A stretch of 64,000 bases of DNA from Bigelowiella natans CCMP2755. Taxonomy: Eukaryota > Cercozoa > Chlorarachniophyceae. Shown in pieces: positions 1-9,682 of the stretch. Below the pieces are notes generated by a model that saw only the letters and a program-made list of their open reading frames with translations, did no database searches and was not told the DNA's origin. A program made the position numbers and the translations under genes. Within the stretch, counting starts at the first letter, position 1; every line of letters begins with the position of its first letter. The stretch covers positions 56,001 through 120,000 of the forward strand of contig ADNK01001199.1 in NCBI GenBank assembly GCA_000320545.1, written 5' to 3'.

Positions 1-1
1 C

Positions 2-3000
2 CTCCCGGATGGAAGCTTCCTTCTCAACCCGAAATCGGCACATTTTAGCCGTGTATCTTCGAGCAGTGAGAGTTTTGGTGGATTTAAAAAAGAAGCATCG
101 AGTACCAACCCTTTTGGGGGGACTACTACTATTACTACTACTCTGGACTCCAAAAGCAATAATAACTCTGGTTCTGATGACCCTGTGACAACAACAACAA
201 CAACAAGCTCCACAGGTCAAGGTGACACTGTTAGTAGTAGTGCTGGATTTGGTTCTTCAGGTGGATTCGGCGGGTTTGGCAGTTTCGGAGGTGGTGGTGG
301 ATCTAGTGAAGGGTTTAGTGATTTTGGTGACGGCGACGGATTTGGAGGAGGATTTGGAGATACCAGTGAAGGAGGAGCTGGTTTTGGGAGTATTGGTAGC
401 GAGGACGGAAAAGGGAACGGAGATGAAGCATCAGATGGATTTGGAAGCTTTGGTGGTGGATTTGGGGGTTCTGCTAGCGCCGGAGGAAGCAATGGAGGAA
501 GCACTGGTGGTGGTAATGGAGGCAGCGGAGAATCAGGATTCCAAGGGTTAGGAGGATTCGGAACATCCTTTGGCAACAAATCCTCTTCAGCCTCTTCAGC
601 CAACACCCGTAACAGCGATAGCGGTTCTGAAAATTGGAGTCTGTCGATGTCGGTGCGGAATCAAAAGTTTGGTAACTTCATTTGCGGGAAGCAGATGGGG
701 ATGAAAAACACGAGAACGGGTGATGATGACGATTATAATGATGATGATGATAGTCTGCAACTCCAGCTGTTGCTACACAGTAATACAGAGAACGGCTTAG
801 ACTCTCTTCTCCCTTTTATACGGAATTGTGCGATTGACTTGTCTACCGAGCCCGATGGCAGTAAGAAAGAAGGCGCAGGAGGTCAACAATCCGACAAGAA
901 GGAGGGGGAGGAAACCGTACAGAAAACATGCAAAGAACTCGAGTTATTAGTTCCGATGTTTAATGCGGAAAGTGGCGCGACATGGGCGTTTGAAATAAGG
1001 GTGAAACAAAGTCCAGAAAAGCCTACAAAATCGAGCGAGGCGGCAAAAAAAGAGACATCCCAGTTGCCAGGTGCGTTCTTCTCATTGAGTGAGAAAGTTG
1101 AAGGGCATGATCACGTAATCATCAAGGGAGAGCTCAGCAAGAAGAAAAGAGATAAGGGCAAGATGGCATTGGTCATAAAACCAGGTAAGTCTGAGCACGG
1201 GTTACCTGACGACGGTGATAAATGGTGTAGCGTTGTCATTTCAACCAAATCAGGGATGACTCGCTGCTTCGTAAATGGTGAGCTTCTTATGACAGCCACC
1301 GACATCGAAACAAAACTGTCCAATCCCCGCCTTCGTATAGGCCCTGGAAATTTATTGGTGAAGAATATCCACGTCTGGCGACACGCACTAAACGAGACGC
1401 AGTGCTGCAGCGTACATAATTCTTCATTATTACGGTACCTAGCAGCTCAATCGAATGTGCCTGATGAGCTTATCGAGCGCGGGGAGACAGTCGCAACTTA
1501 TCCCTTTTTCGCATCGTATACCCCTGCTCCCGTCAAGCTAACAACTGAAGATGCCGAGAAAAAAATTACTAGCGGTGAAAGCTGCGATGATGACGATAGC
1601 AAGAACACGAAAAACATGGACAATAATAATGCGTTCGTCGTTCCAAGCGGAACGTCGTTGGAGATTGTTAACCCGTACGGAATTGCAAAGATCGCTCCGC
1701 ATCTCGCCGGCGGCACAGAACTCAAGCTCAAAGCTGACAAATCATTCAGCATGAGGGCTCAGCCAAAGGTGTCGGGAATGGAAATGGGATCCGGACGATT
1801 TTTCTTTGAAGTCGATTTTCACTATAGTAAAGTCAAAGATATGGATGCTGATCCAAAGAAAGAAGAGAGATATGTTAGTTTGGTACAGTTCCTAGGCAAC
1901 AGCGTCGGGGGTCTCTCTAGCCAGCGATTGCTGCCGAATAGTTTCACGTCGTTTGAGTCAATGTTAGTCTCTCCCGCCATGCAATTCTCGCAAGTAGTAG
2001 AACAATGGACACCAGGCGCTGAGCTTCTTCTAGATACACACACAGATACATTGTGTATCAACCTCACCAGTGCCAAAGGCAGTATCCATGGAAAGCTTCC
2101 AAAAACTGCCTTCACGAAGGTGAAACTTGCAACCGATAACTGGAACCGGGTTCAAATCATGACTACCCCCCGCGAAGTGCATGCCTACATTAATAAAGAG
2201 CTGGCATTGAAGGTAGAGTGGCCTCTGGCACGAGGAATGGCCGTCTTCTCGGTCGAGGACGCAAAGAAAGGCGTATGGAGTCTCGGCTACCTGGAATCCT
2301 TCACTCCTCTTGCTTCGTCTGCTGCTGCTGCTGCTGCTACAAAAGGTGGTTCGGGCAACAAGCCGAATACTGAAGATGATAAGGTCAAGCAGGCTAAGAT
2401 GAAATATGTCAATTATAAAAATGAGCATGTGGAGACCGACTTTCCTTCAAACGGCATTATCGCCACGTTTGTGCGGCTGAACAAGAAGCCAAAGAAGGGC
2501 ATGTTCGTGATGATGCGCGAGAAGTCAGCAAGCCACAAGCAATGGAAACTTGGGCGCGTAATCAAGATCGAAGCCCGTCGTCCTGATGGCCCTTTCCTTC
2601 TCGACATCATGGAGCAGTCTCAGCAAGAGAAGCAGATCCTCAAGGAAGGCGATAGGGTTGAGGCACAGTTCAGAAGAGGCAGCTGGTATAAGGGCAAGGT
2701 CGTAAAGGTGAATCGTAATCCTTTGAGCTACGACATTCAATTTGATGACGGCGATCAGGGGCCTAAGACTCCTCCAGACCAAGTAAAGCTGTTGGACAGC
2801 TCTTCTGGTGACAGTCAAAAGCCCAAGATCCACACCAAGATGCCGTACAGCCTCGATACTTTTAGCGACATTATTCCTATAGAACGCCACGATTTACCCA
2901 CTGACGTGCGCAAGAAGGCGGAGAGGCAGCAAAAACACAAAATAAGAAGAGGTGGGGAGCGGGGCAGTGGGTTCGGGTTCTCCGGTAACAACCCTGTTGA

Positions 3001-6000
3001 CTTGTCTCGTGATCTTGACTGGGAGACCATGCTTTCGATCCAGGAAGCCTTCCCCAACGAGTTTAGACACCTACGAGAGATGGCCTTTAACTCGGGCCGG
3101 TGTGCGCGCGCTTTGCAAGTAGCACAAGGAAACCTGGAGCAAGCTGTCGAGTGGGCACTGCAGAATCCGAATGTTCCTGATGTCCAGTTCCCTTCCAGTT
3201 CTCCAACTACCACTTCCACTGATCAACCGCAAACGGGAGGAGGAGGAGGAGGAAGCAGTACCGGTAGCAGTACTGAAAGTAATGATAATAGGTCAGGAGG
3301 CAGCGGCAGTTCCAATAATGACACTGACGAGAAGACTTCAGGCAACGAAGATACGAAAAAGACACCACCACCCCAAAATCCCTTTGGTGATGGTGATAGA
3401 AAAACCAGACAGGACGGTGATCAAATTTGCCTAGGTTTCGAGTCATCACAACTGCCATTTGGAAGTGGAAGAAGGGACAACTTGCTGGCTGGCTATAACC
3501 ATGATTTCTATGGAGAGGGCTCTGTGAGGCTCTTTGGCCGAAAGGGTGCCCCTGCCCATGTTCGATTCCAGCTGAAGCAGGTCCGAATCCATAGGATGGA
3601 TGTTAGTTGTAAGAAGAAGAAAATAATGGCAAAGCTGGTGTGTAAATCCCCATTTGCGTCTGATGGGGGCCGAATGGATCACTGCCTCGCTCCGGAGACA
3701 AGAGCATTGGCTCGAGAGCTCATCCAAAAGCTTCATTTAAACCTTCCTGCACCAGCTGACAAGCTCAGTGACTCCGATAAAATAAAGATGATCAACGTTG
3801 TGTTGGAACACGCGGCCTATGACGTGTCTTATGTTGCCCGTCTTCTGACCAACGAAAAGTTTGTTCATGAGGCATTCCATAGCTTCAAGAATTTCCAAAG
3901 TGCTGAGAAGCTCCTTTTACTTCAAAGACTTGATCTCGACAATACACATGCCAAGCCCTTCCTCAATAATGGGGTAGGCCTCCAGGAGATGATTTATAGC
4001 CTCTCGCTGTCATCATCCTCTGGTGAAGCTTCCCGCTCCTCTCCCTCCTCATTTGTAGCAACTATGGATTCGAAGCTTTCGTCATCATCATCATCATCAT
4101 CTCCCCCCGTAAAGAAATGGAGGTCTCCGTACAGCTGCAAGTCGCGCGAGCAGTTCCATCCAATGGCCGATTTGATGTTGAGGTGGAAAGAGCTCACAGA
4201 GCTAGGGATCAGAGCAGGCGAGGCGGTGTCTATTGGACCTGTTGTTGGCAACCAAAGGATATCGGATAAGCATTGGCAAACTCTCGAGCAAGAGATGCTA
4301 CACATCCAAACCATCGCTAGAGATGGGGTAGGAAATGAAAAGGAGTTGACAATGAGGGCGCTAATTCACACTGAAACTATTCTTGCGTCGAAGCACGCGG
4401 TGCTTTGCTCTCTACGTCTGATGAGAGCCGCAGAGCGTCTCAAAGAAAGAGAAGGAAAACAAGCAAACGGCAGTGGACAGCAGAACTTCTGGTTGAAAAG
4501 GAGTCCCTTGCTGCTTTTCGAAGCCGAAGAGAAGAAAGAGAAGGAGGCAAAGCACTCCAGCGATGCGAAGGAAAACGGTACTACGCCGACGCAGGTGCAG
4601 CCGTTCTTTTTGAAGCTTTTGAGGTTGCTTCACATCTCCCAAGATGAGAAAAATCGCGACATGCTGGCGAAGGCCATTGCAGTGGAGACCTCACGTTTTG
4701 CTAAGAGTGTAGAGTCCGGTGGTCGCAGTGGTCGCTATACACAGCAAGAGGCCAAGATGAGATCGTTCTTCATGTCTGCCCTTACTGCTGAGTGCGTGCT
4801 GCATCTCGTAGGTTACGACATCAACCTCGGTAAGGGCGACGATGTGTCCTCCAGCCCTACTACGCAGAAGAAAAGCGAGAAACCACAGCCAGAAGTCACG
4901 CTCGACCCGAATGCGCCGCGAGTGTTAGCGAGCTTTCCAGTCGGAATGAGAGTCGATCTTATGGATTCAGGCACGTGGAGAACGGGTGTCGTTCGCCGGC
5001 ACCCAGGTGCTGGGGGTGGGCAACCTCATCAAGTGTACGTGCACTTCGAGGGGTGGGCTGATAGCTGGGATCAGTGGGTGGACTTTCGAGATCCAAATCA
5101 AATCGCCCCACTCTGGTCGCATGTGCCCAGGGGAACGTATACTGGAGACAGTCAGAGGAGACGACAACAGAATAATAACGGCAACAGCAACGATAACAAC
5201 GGCAACAACAATAACAATAACAATAACAGCAGCTTTTCTCCGAACTTTGAGGAAGACATTATGTTTGGTTCCGATTTCCACGTCGGTAGTAACAATAATC
5301 GCAGTAGTGCTGAGGGTGAGAACGGTAACAGCGGCGAATCGAGCTACTCAAACTCGCTCCAAGTGAAATTGTCGCACAGACAAGGTATCTTGAACCTAGC
5401 ATCTGATGCCATCCAAGCGCCTCAGCCAAATCTCGCACTCTTACTCCTCAATATCGTTACGCAAACGCTTCAATCAGATGAAAAAGTTCCGAAGGTGCTG
5501 ATCGCAACCTTGTTCAATATTGCACGCGGCTATTCGAAGGGTGAGAGAGTGGGAACCAGCCTCTACCATGACAGTCTCCGTGTTGCAGCAGTGCGCATGC
5601 TGTCGCAGCTTATCATTAAGTCTTGCAGCAGCAACTCACAATCCCCGTCGTCATCATTGCCTCGAAGAAATATTACATCCATCCTATCTTCCTCTCAAGT
5701 ACTTGAATCGTTCACGTACATGACTAAATACCACACGGGCGACAGGGACACAGACAAGGCGATAGCTTCTGTACGTGTCCAAGTCCAAAACGCAGCGACC
5801 TTCGGAGTCCAATTTGAGCCGCACGATACCATCGTGCAAAGCGTCAAACCAGGCTCTAAGGCGGCAAAAGAAAAGCTGGTGAAAGGCATGGAACTCGTAA
5901 ACATTAATGGCAAACCGGTATTTTCGAGCGTTGAGTTTAGCAAAACCTCGACGCCGCTAATAGCGATATTCGTCGACAATCCACTGAGCACCAGTGGGCA

Positions 6001-8647
6001 GTGTCCGTTGTTCATGGCCCTTCTCCAGCTCAACCTCCTTGTATGCGAATCCAAAGAATCAGCTCAACTCATAGCAAAGGAGAAACAGCCTCGGTGGTTC
6101 AAGAGGCTCGAGAAACTCAAACGCACTCTGGGTGCATTTGCACAGAAGTCCTCGATCCCACCGTCTGTTGGTGGAAATACTCTTGATCAGAAGATGCTTG
6201 ATTCCTCTTCCCAATCCGCATCTGCCTCTAGGGCGCTCAATGCCTTCCTCGAAGAGGGCACGCTCAGAAATTACATCGTCAAGGGCTGGCCAACCCTCCC
6301 CCTTGCCTTTAGCATAGCAAAGCTGCTAGCACGGAAGGAGGAGCTTGCTGAGAAGGAGAAGGATTCTAGAAATGGTGGTGACAACGACGAAAAGGTTGAT
6401 ACTCCAGACTCTGACGATGTTAAAGAGCTGCATCCACCCCCCCAAAAAGCCGACCCGGCGACCACCGCTCATCCACTGAAACTGCTTATCGAGATCTTCG
6501 GGAGTAAGAAGGCCAAGCAGAAGCAAAAGATGACAGCGATAGGAACTCTAATCTATGCCCTCCGAAGCTTACCGGATGCTGGGAAATGGGTGTCGAAGAA
6601 CTACTGGAGCCGCAAAGACCCTCCCACGAAACCCGAGAAGTACCCACTTAACTGGGCGGTGGACTTCTGTGTGAAAGGTATCCAAATGGTGGACGAAGAG
6701 AAACCAGCCCAACCCAAACTGCGCGTCAACGACCGCGTTAGGGCACGATATAGGAATCAGGGAGGCACCCTCTATCCCGGTCGGATTGAGAGAGTAAACG
6801 ACGATGGGACGTACTGCATTCACTACGACGATGGGGATATATGGCAGAACGCGCCTGAGAACTTCATCCAGGGCAGGGAAAATGTGAAAGACAAGAACAC
6901 CAAGAAGAGGGAAAACCGATTCGTGCGCATCTTGAATCGCCTCAACGAGACCATCAAGAGAGTGCTCAAGGCCTACCAGGAGGCCAAGGCCAAAGATAAG
7001 AAGTCGGACGGAAAATCCAAAGATAAGAGGTCTAGAGGGAAAGTCCCTCCTTCTGCTGTTTCGAAGAAGCAAGTTCTGGACAAAAACAACTACATGAATT
7101 TCTTGGAGACTATCGAAGAGAACTTCAGATTGATGCCTGGCGCGGATGAAGAGTTGGTGCGACTTGTCAACCAGCAATATCGTGATGATGAGCTCAATGA
7201 TATTGGGGATCTTGAGCCCCAAAACCTTGATCCTTCGGGCATGGCTCTCTCTGGATACCCGCGGCTCAACTCTGCATGTAGAGGCTTCATCGCCCTCGCT
7301 CAAGTCCGTTTCTTGATGCTGAGGATAATGAATAAACTTGTGTTCCGTAGCTTGACCTACATCGATTTTAACGACATGCTCATACCGAGGACCCTTGAAA
7401 ATTCCATACACGGAATAAGAGCCAAGCTCTTCTGGGCTCCCAAGTACAAATGGATGACCGACGTCATGAAGAACGGGAAGATTGGGCAGAAAGGTATCTT
7501 GAAACTGAGGGCGATGAAGGCACAGCTCGCAGAGGGCGATGTTGACAGGGACGGCACTCGAACCCTTTTCGGCCAAGCGTTCCAACAGATGTACGACAAG
7601 GACTGGTTCCTAGTAGATCCTGCCAGAGTCGGTGAGGGGGCGCGTGCTTTTAAGGTAAACTTTGAAGATCTCGCCGCGATTGATGCTGGAGGGCCATACA
7701 GACAGGCTATCACATCAATGTGCCGCGAGTTGCAATCCTCATACCTCTCGCTCATGGTCCTCACCCCCAACTGTAACGCCGAAGATCAGCAGAAGCAACG
7801 GCAGTTATGGCTACCGAATCCAGCTGCAACCTCAAGGAACGAAGCAAGGATGCTTCAGTTCATTGGCAAACTAATGGGCCTTGCCTTCCGCTCTGATCGC
7901 TTTCTGGAGCTCGATCTTGCTAGTTGCGTCTGGAAACACTTGCTGCACCTAGAGGTCGGCCTCGCAGACCTCAAGCAGATTGATGAGAATTGGTACATAA
8001 TATACACAAACTTTGAAGCCATGTTAAAGCGTGGATCCGAGTCTAGCTTCGAGGGTCAGGGCTGCACGTTCACATATCGCTCCCTTGATGGTAGAACGCT
8101 GGAGCTGATAAAAGGGGGGATGGACGTTGAGGTTACATTCCAGAACTGTGGAAAGTTCCTCAGGCTATACCGCAGTGCACGTGAGCAAGAGATATCCAGA
8201 CAGTGTAGGGAGATTCGCCGTGGATTGTGCACTGTCGTGCCTCCTGAAGTTCTTGCGATGTGTAGTCCAGCAGAACTCGAGGAACGGATTTGTGGCTCCC
8301 CCGTTATTGATATCAACTTGCTCGAGAGGCACACTGACTACAACGGATTCAAGCGCCACGACAACATCATCAAGTGGTTTTGGAAATTAATGCGTGAAAA
8401 GTATAATGAAGTCGAGAGGAGAAAGGTCTTGAAGTTCGCATGGGCTGCATCTCGTCTGCCCGTTGAAGCTAACTGGGGATCTACGAAATTCCACATCGCA
8501 GCTCATAACTACGCAGACAAATTGCCAAGAGCTGAAACGTGCTTCTTCACGCTCAAACTGCCCAAAACCTATGAATCATATGAAGATATGAGTGCCAATT
8601 TCCTCCGGGGAATTGAAAACTGTGAGGGAGCAATTGATGGTGACTGA
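2..8647 (+). CDS. HECT-type E3 ubiquitin ligase, very large, 5'-truncated by the window
   Basis: The reading frame is open from base 2 to a TGA at 8645 with no intron, so the real start lies outside the window. Order of parts by position: FG/GF-rich low-complexity region (about 240-600); LamG-like fold (about 1160-1400); Tudor-like barrel near 2640-2790; UBA domain near 3020-3160 (NLEQAVEWAL); a second barrel with a GWADSWDQWVDF motif near 4930-5090; Asn-rich linker near 5160-5240; PDZ-like segment near 5770-5990; third Tudor-like barrel near 6715-6870; and a C-terminal HECT domain from about 7650. The motif AETCFF places the catalytic Cys codon at 8540-8542, as in HECT ligases that form a thioester with ubiquitin. 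The UBA would bind ubiquitin and the Tudor folds may bind methylated substrates (inference). A single exon over 8.6 kb contrasts with the intron-dense neighbours. I do not recognise a specific named orthologue. Confidence 0.9.
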   Translation, partial: LPDGSFLLNPKSAHFSRVSSSSESFGGFKKEASSTNPFGGTTTITTTLDSKSNNNSGSDDPVTTTTTTSSTGQGDTVSSSAGFGSSGGFGGFGSFGGGGGSSEGFSDFGDGDGFGGGFGDTSEGGAGFGSIGSEDGKGNGDEASDGFGSFGGGFGGSASAGGSNGGSTGGGNGGSGESGFQGLGGFGTSFGNKSSSASSANTRNSDSGSENWSLSMSVRNQKFGNFICGKQMGMKNTRTGDDDDYNDDDDSLQLQLLLHSNTENGLDSLLPFIRNCAIDLSTEPDGSKKEGAGGQQSDKKEGEETVQKTCKELELLVPMFNAESGATWAFEIRVKQSPEKPTKSSEAAKKETSQLPGAFFSLSEKVEGHDHVIIKGELSKKKRDKGKMALVIKPGKSEHGLPDDGDKWCSVVISTKSGMTRCFVNGELLMTATDIETKLSNPRLRIGPGNLLVKNIHVWRHALNETQCCSVHNSSLLRYLAAQSNVPDELIERGETVATYPFFASYTPAPVKLTTEDAEKKITSGESCDDDDSKNTKNMDNNNAFVVPSGTSLEIVNPYGIAKIAPHLAGGTELKLKADKSFSMRAQPKVSGMEMGSGRFFFEVDFHYSKVKDMDADPKKEERYVSLVQFLGNSVGGLSSQRLLPNSFTSFESMLVSPAMQFSQVVEQWTPGAELLLDTHTDTLCINLTSAKGSIHGKLPKTAFTKVKLATDNWNRVQIMTTPREVHAYINKELALKVEWPLARGMAVFSVEDAKKGVWSLGYLESFTPLASSAAAAAATKGGSGNKPNTEDDKVKQAKMKYVNYKNEHVETDFPSNGIIATFVRLNKKPKKGMFVMMREKSASHKQWKLGRVIKIEARRPDGPFLLDIMEQSQQEKQILKEGDRVEAQFRRGSWYKGKVVKVNRNPLSYDIQFDDGDQGPKTPPDQVKLLDSSSGDSQKPKIHTKMPYSLDTFSDIIPIERHDLPTDVRKKAERQQKHKIRRGGERGSGFGFSGNNPVDLSRDLDWETMLSIQEAFPNEFRHLREMAFNSGRCARALQVAQGNLEQAVEWALQNPNVPDVQFPSSSPTTTSTDQPQTGGGGGGSSTGSSTESNDNRSGGSGSSNNDTDEKTSGNEDTKKTPPPQNPFGDGDRKTRQDGDQICLGFESSQLPFGSGRRDNLLAGYNHDFYGEGSVRLFGRKGAPAHVRFQLKQVRIHRMDVSCKKKKIMAKLVCKSPFASDGGRMDHCLAPETRALARELIQKLHLNLPAPADKLSDSDKIKMINVVLEHAAYDVSYVARLLTNEKFVHEAFHSFKNFQSAEKLLLLQRLDLDNTHAKPFLNNGVGLQEMIYSLSLSSSSGEASRSSPSSFVATMDSKLSSSSSSSSPPVKKWRSPYSCKSREQFHPMADLMLRWKELTELGIRAGEAVSIGPVVGNQRISDKHWQTLEQEMLHIQTIARDGVGNEKELTMRALIHTETILASKHAVLCSLRLMRAAERLKEREGKQANGSGQQNFWLKRSPLLLFEAEEKKEKEAKHSSDAKENGTTPTQVQPFFLKLLRLLHISQDEKNRDMLAKAIAVETSRFAKSVESGGRSGRYTQQEAKMRSFFMSALTAECVLHLVGYDINLGKGDDVSSSPTTQKKSEKPQPEVTLDPNAPRVLASFPVGMRVDLMDSGTWRTGVVRRHPGAGGGQPHQVYVHFEGWADSWDQWVDFRDPNQIAPLWSHVPRGTYTGDSQRRRQQNNNGNSNDNNGNNNNNNNNSSFSPNFEEDIMFGSDFHVGSNNNRSSAEGENGNSGESSYSNSLQVKLSHRQGILNLASDAIQAPQPNLALLLLNIVTQTLQSDEKVPKVLIATLFNIARGYSKGERVGTSLYHDSLRVAAVRMLSQLIIKSCSSNSQSPSSSLPRRNITSILSSSQVLESFTYMTKYHTGDRDTDKAIASVRVQVQNAATFGVQFEPHDTIVQSVKPGSKAAKEKLVKGMELVNINGKPVFSSVEFSKTSTPLIAIFVDNPLSTSGQCPLFMALLQLNLLVCESKESAQLIAKEKQPRWFKRLEKLKRTLGAFAQKSSIPPSVGGNTLDQKMLDSSSQSASASRALNAFLEEGTLRNYIVKGWPTLPLAFSIAKLLARKEELAEKEKDSRNGGDNDEKVDTPDSDDVKELHPPPQKADPATTAHPLKLLIEIFGSKKAKQKQKMTAIGTLIYALRSLPDAGKWVSKNYWSRKDPPTKPEKYPLNWAVDFCVKGIQMVDEEKPAQPKLRVNDRVRARYRNQGGTLYPGRIERVNDDGTYCIHYDDGDIWQNAPENFIQGRENVKDKNTKKRENRFVRILNRLNETIKRVLKAYQEAKAKDKKSDGKSKDKRSRGKVPPSAVSKKQVLDKNNYMNFLETIEENFRLMPGADEELVRLVNQQYRDDELNDIGDLEPQNLDPSGMALSGYPRLNSACRGFIALAQVRFLMLRIMNKLVFRSLTYIDFNDMLIPRTLENSIHGIRAKLFWAPKYKWMTDVMKNGKIGQKGILKLRAMKAQLAEGDVDRDGTRTLFGQAFQQMYDKDWFLVDPARVGEGARAFKVNFEDLAAIDAGGPYRQAITSMCRELQSSYLSLMVLTPNCNAEDQQKQRQLWLPNPAATSRNEARMLQFIGKLMGLAFRSDRFLELDLASCVWKHLLHLEVGLADLKQIDENWYIIYTNFEAMLKRGSESSFEGQGCTFTYRSLDGRTLELIKGGMDVEVTFQNCGKFLRLYRSAREQEISRQCREIRRGLCTVVPPEVLAMCSPAELEERICGSPVIDINLLERHTDYNGFKRHDNIIKWFWKLMREKYNEVERRKVLKFAWAASRLPVEANWGSTKFHIAAHNYADKLPRAETCFFTLKLPKTYESYEDMSANFLRGIENCEGAIDGD

Positions 8648-9682
8648 TCAGAGAAAGCAATGTGGTTAGCGCAGTTGTTCGTAAGCGTTTGAGCAACAAA
8701 GCACCATGTCTAGTGTGTCTCTTGTACTTACTGTGCTCCAACTCTAGATGTACGCACTCGTTACAAACACCGCTGCGCATGAATGCATGAGGTCACAATG
8801 TTGTCTTTGAAAAAACACACGTGCGTTCAAGATGAAACCCGTTTTGCATGAAATACTCATGACATCAATGACCATGGCATCATGCCATTAATTTCATGCG
8901 CTCGCTGTCTTGCATGCATGCAAAGCTAGAACGGCGAACAGCTAGCTAGCTAGACTGTCGCGCAGATTGTGCATCAGTGTTGATGTCTAGATGTAGTGCT
9001 TTGCTCACGTGCATGCAAGCTAGCAAGCCATCCGATCCGTGGCGGCGCGTTGTCACGCACGCTAGCACGCTTGTGATGATGGCATGTCTAGATGTGCGCT
9101 AATGCACTCTAGCAGCACGTGCGTGCCAACACTAGAACAGCCATGCTAGCATGCTGACATGCAAAAATCAGTGTGCATCATTTTGCACCGCGAGACAGAC
9201 GAACGAAACTGGGGCATCTGTGAGACGGATGGATTTGGTTTGCATGATTAAATCTGATGTCAATGATCGATCATCTGTAGACGCAGGCTAGCTAGCTAGC
9301 AAGAAGCACTGTGCATTAGGATGACTATTGAAAAGACTTGATCACTTCATCACGATATCCGTCTCGCAAGTGGCACCTTTGCGCATTGATTGCTAAATTG
9401 CACGTTGCGTTGATCGATGACAGCGCGCTCGCCAACAGCGATCGATCATGCATGTTACATCTCATGATTAACAATCACAGTAGCTGCTGTAACGAGCAGG
9501 GCGATGCGTTTGCTTCCTGCCCATGCATGGTATGCACCGATGAGGTGTATAAAACAACGTGACCTGCATGAAACTTGCTAGCTCAAACGACATAAAACTA
9601 GTTCTGAAGTTATTTTTACACGTCGGGTCCGACTAGCCGAGCCCGTGGGTGATTTGCATTTGGGACATTAGACTAGAATACC
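8648..9682. other. Tail-to-tail spacer rich in GCTAGC/TGCATGCA words
   Basis: This is a non-coding spacer between two gene 3' ends. It holds tandem GCTA runs near 8940-8954 and 9287-9302, repeated catgcatg, tctagatgt and gatcgatc words, and many dispersed gctagc palindromes. No convincing exon, tRNA or mobile element was seen. The same vocabulary recurs in the other convergent spacers of the window. Confidence 0.7.

Noticed and set aside
6569-7585. 338-codon minus-strand open frame inside the HECT gene
   Set aside because: Antisense shadow of a conserved coding region; no splice context or homology.
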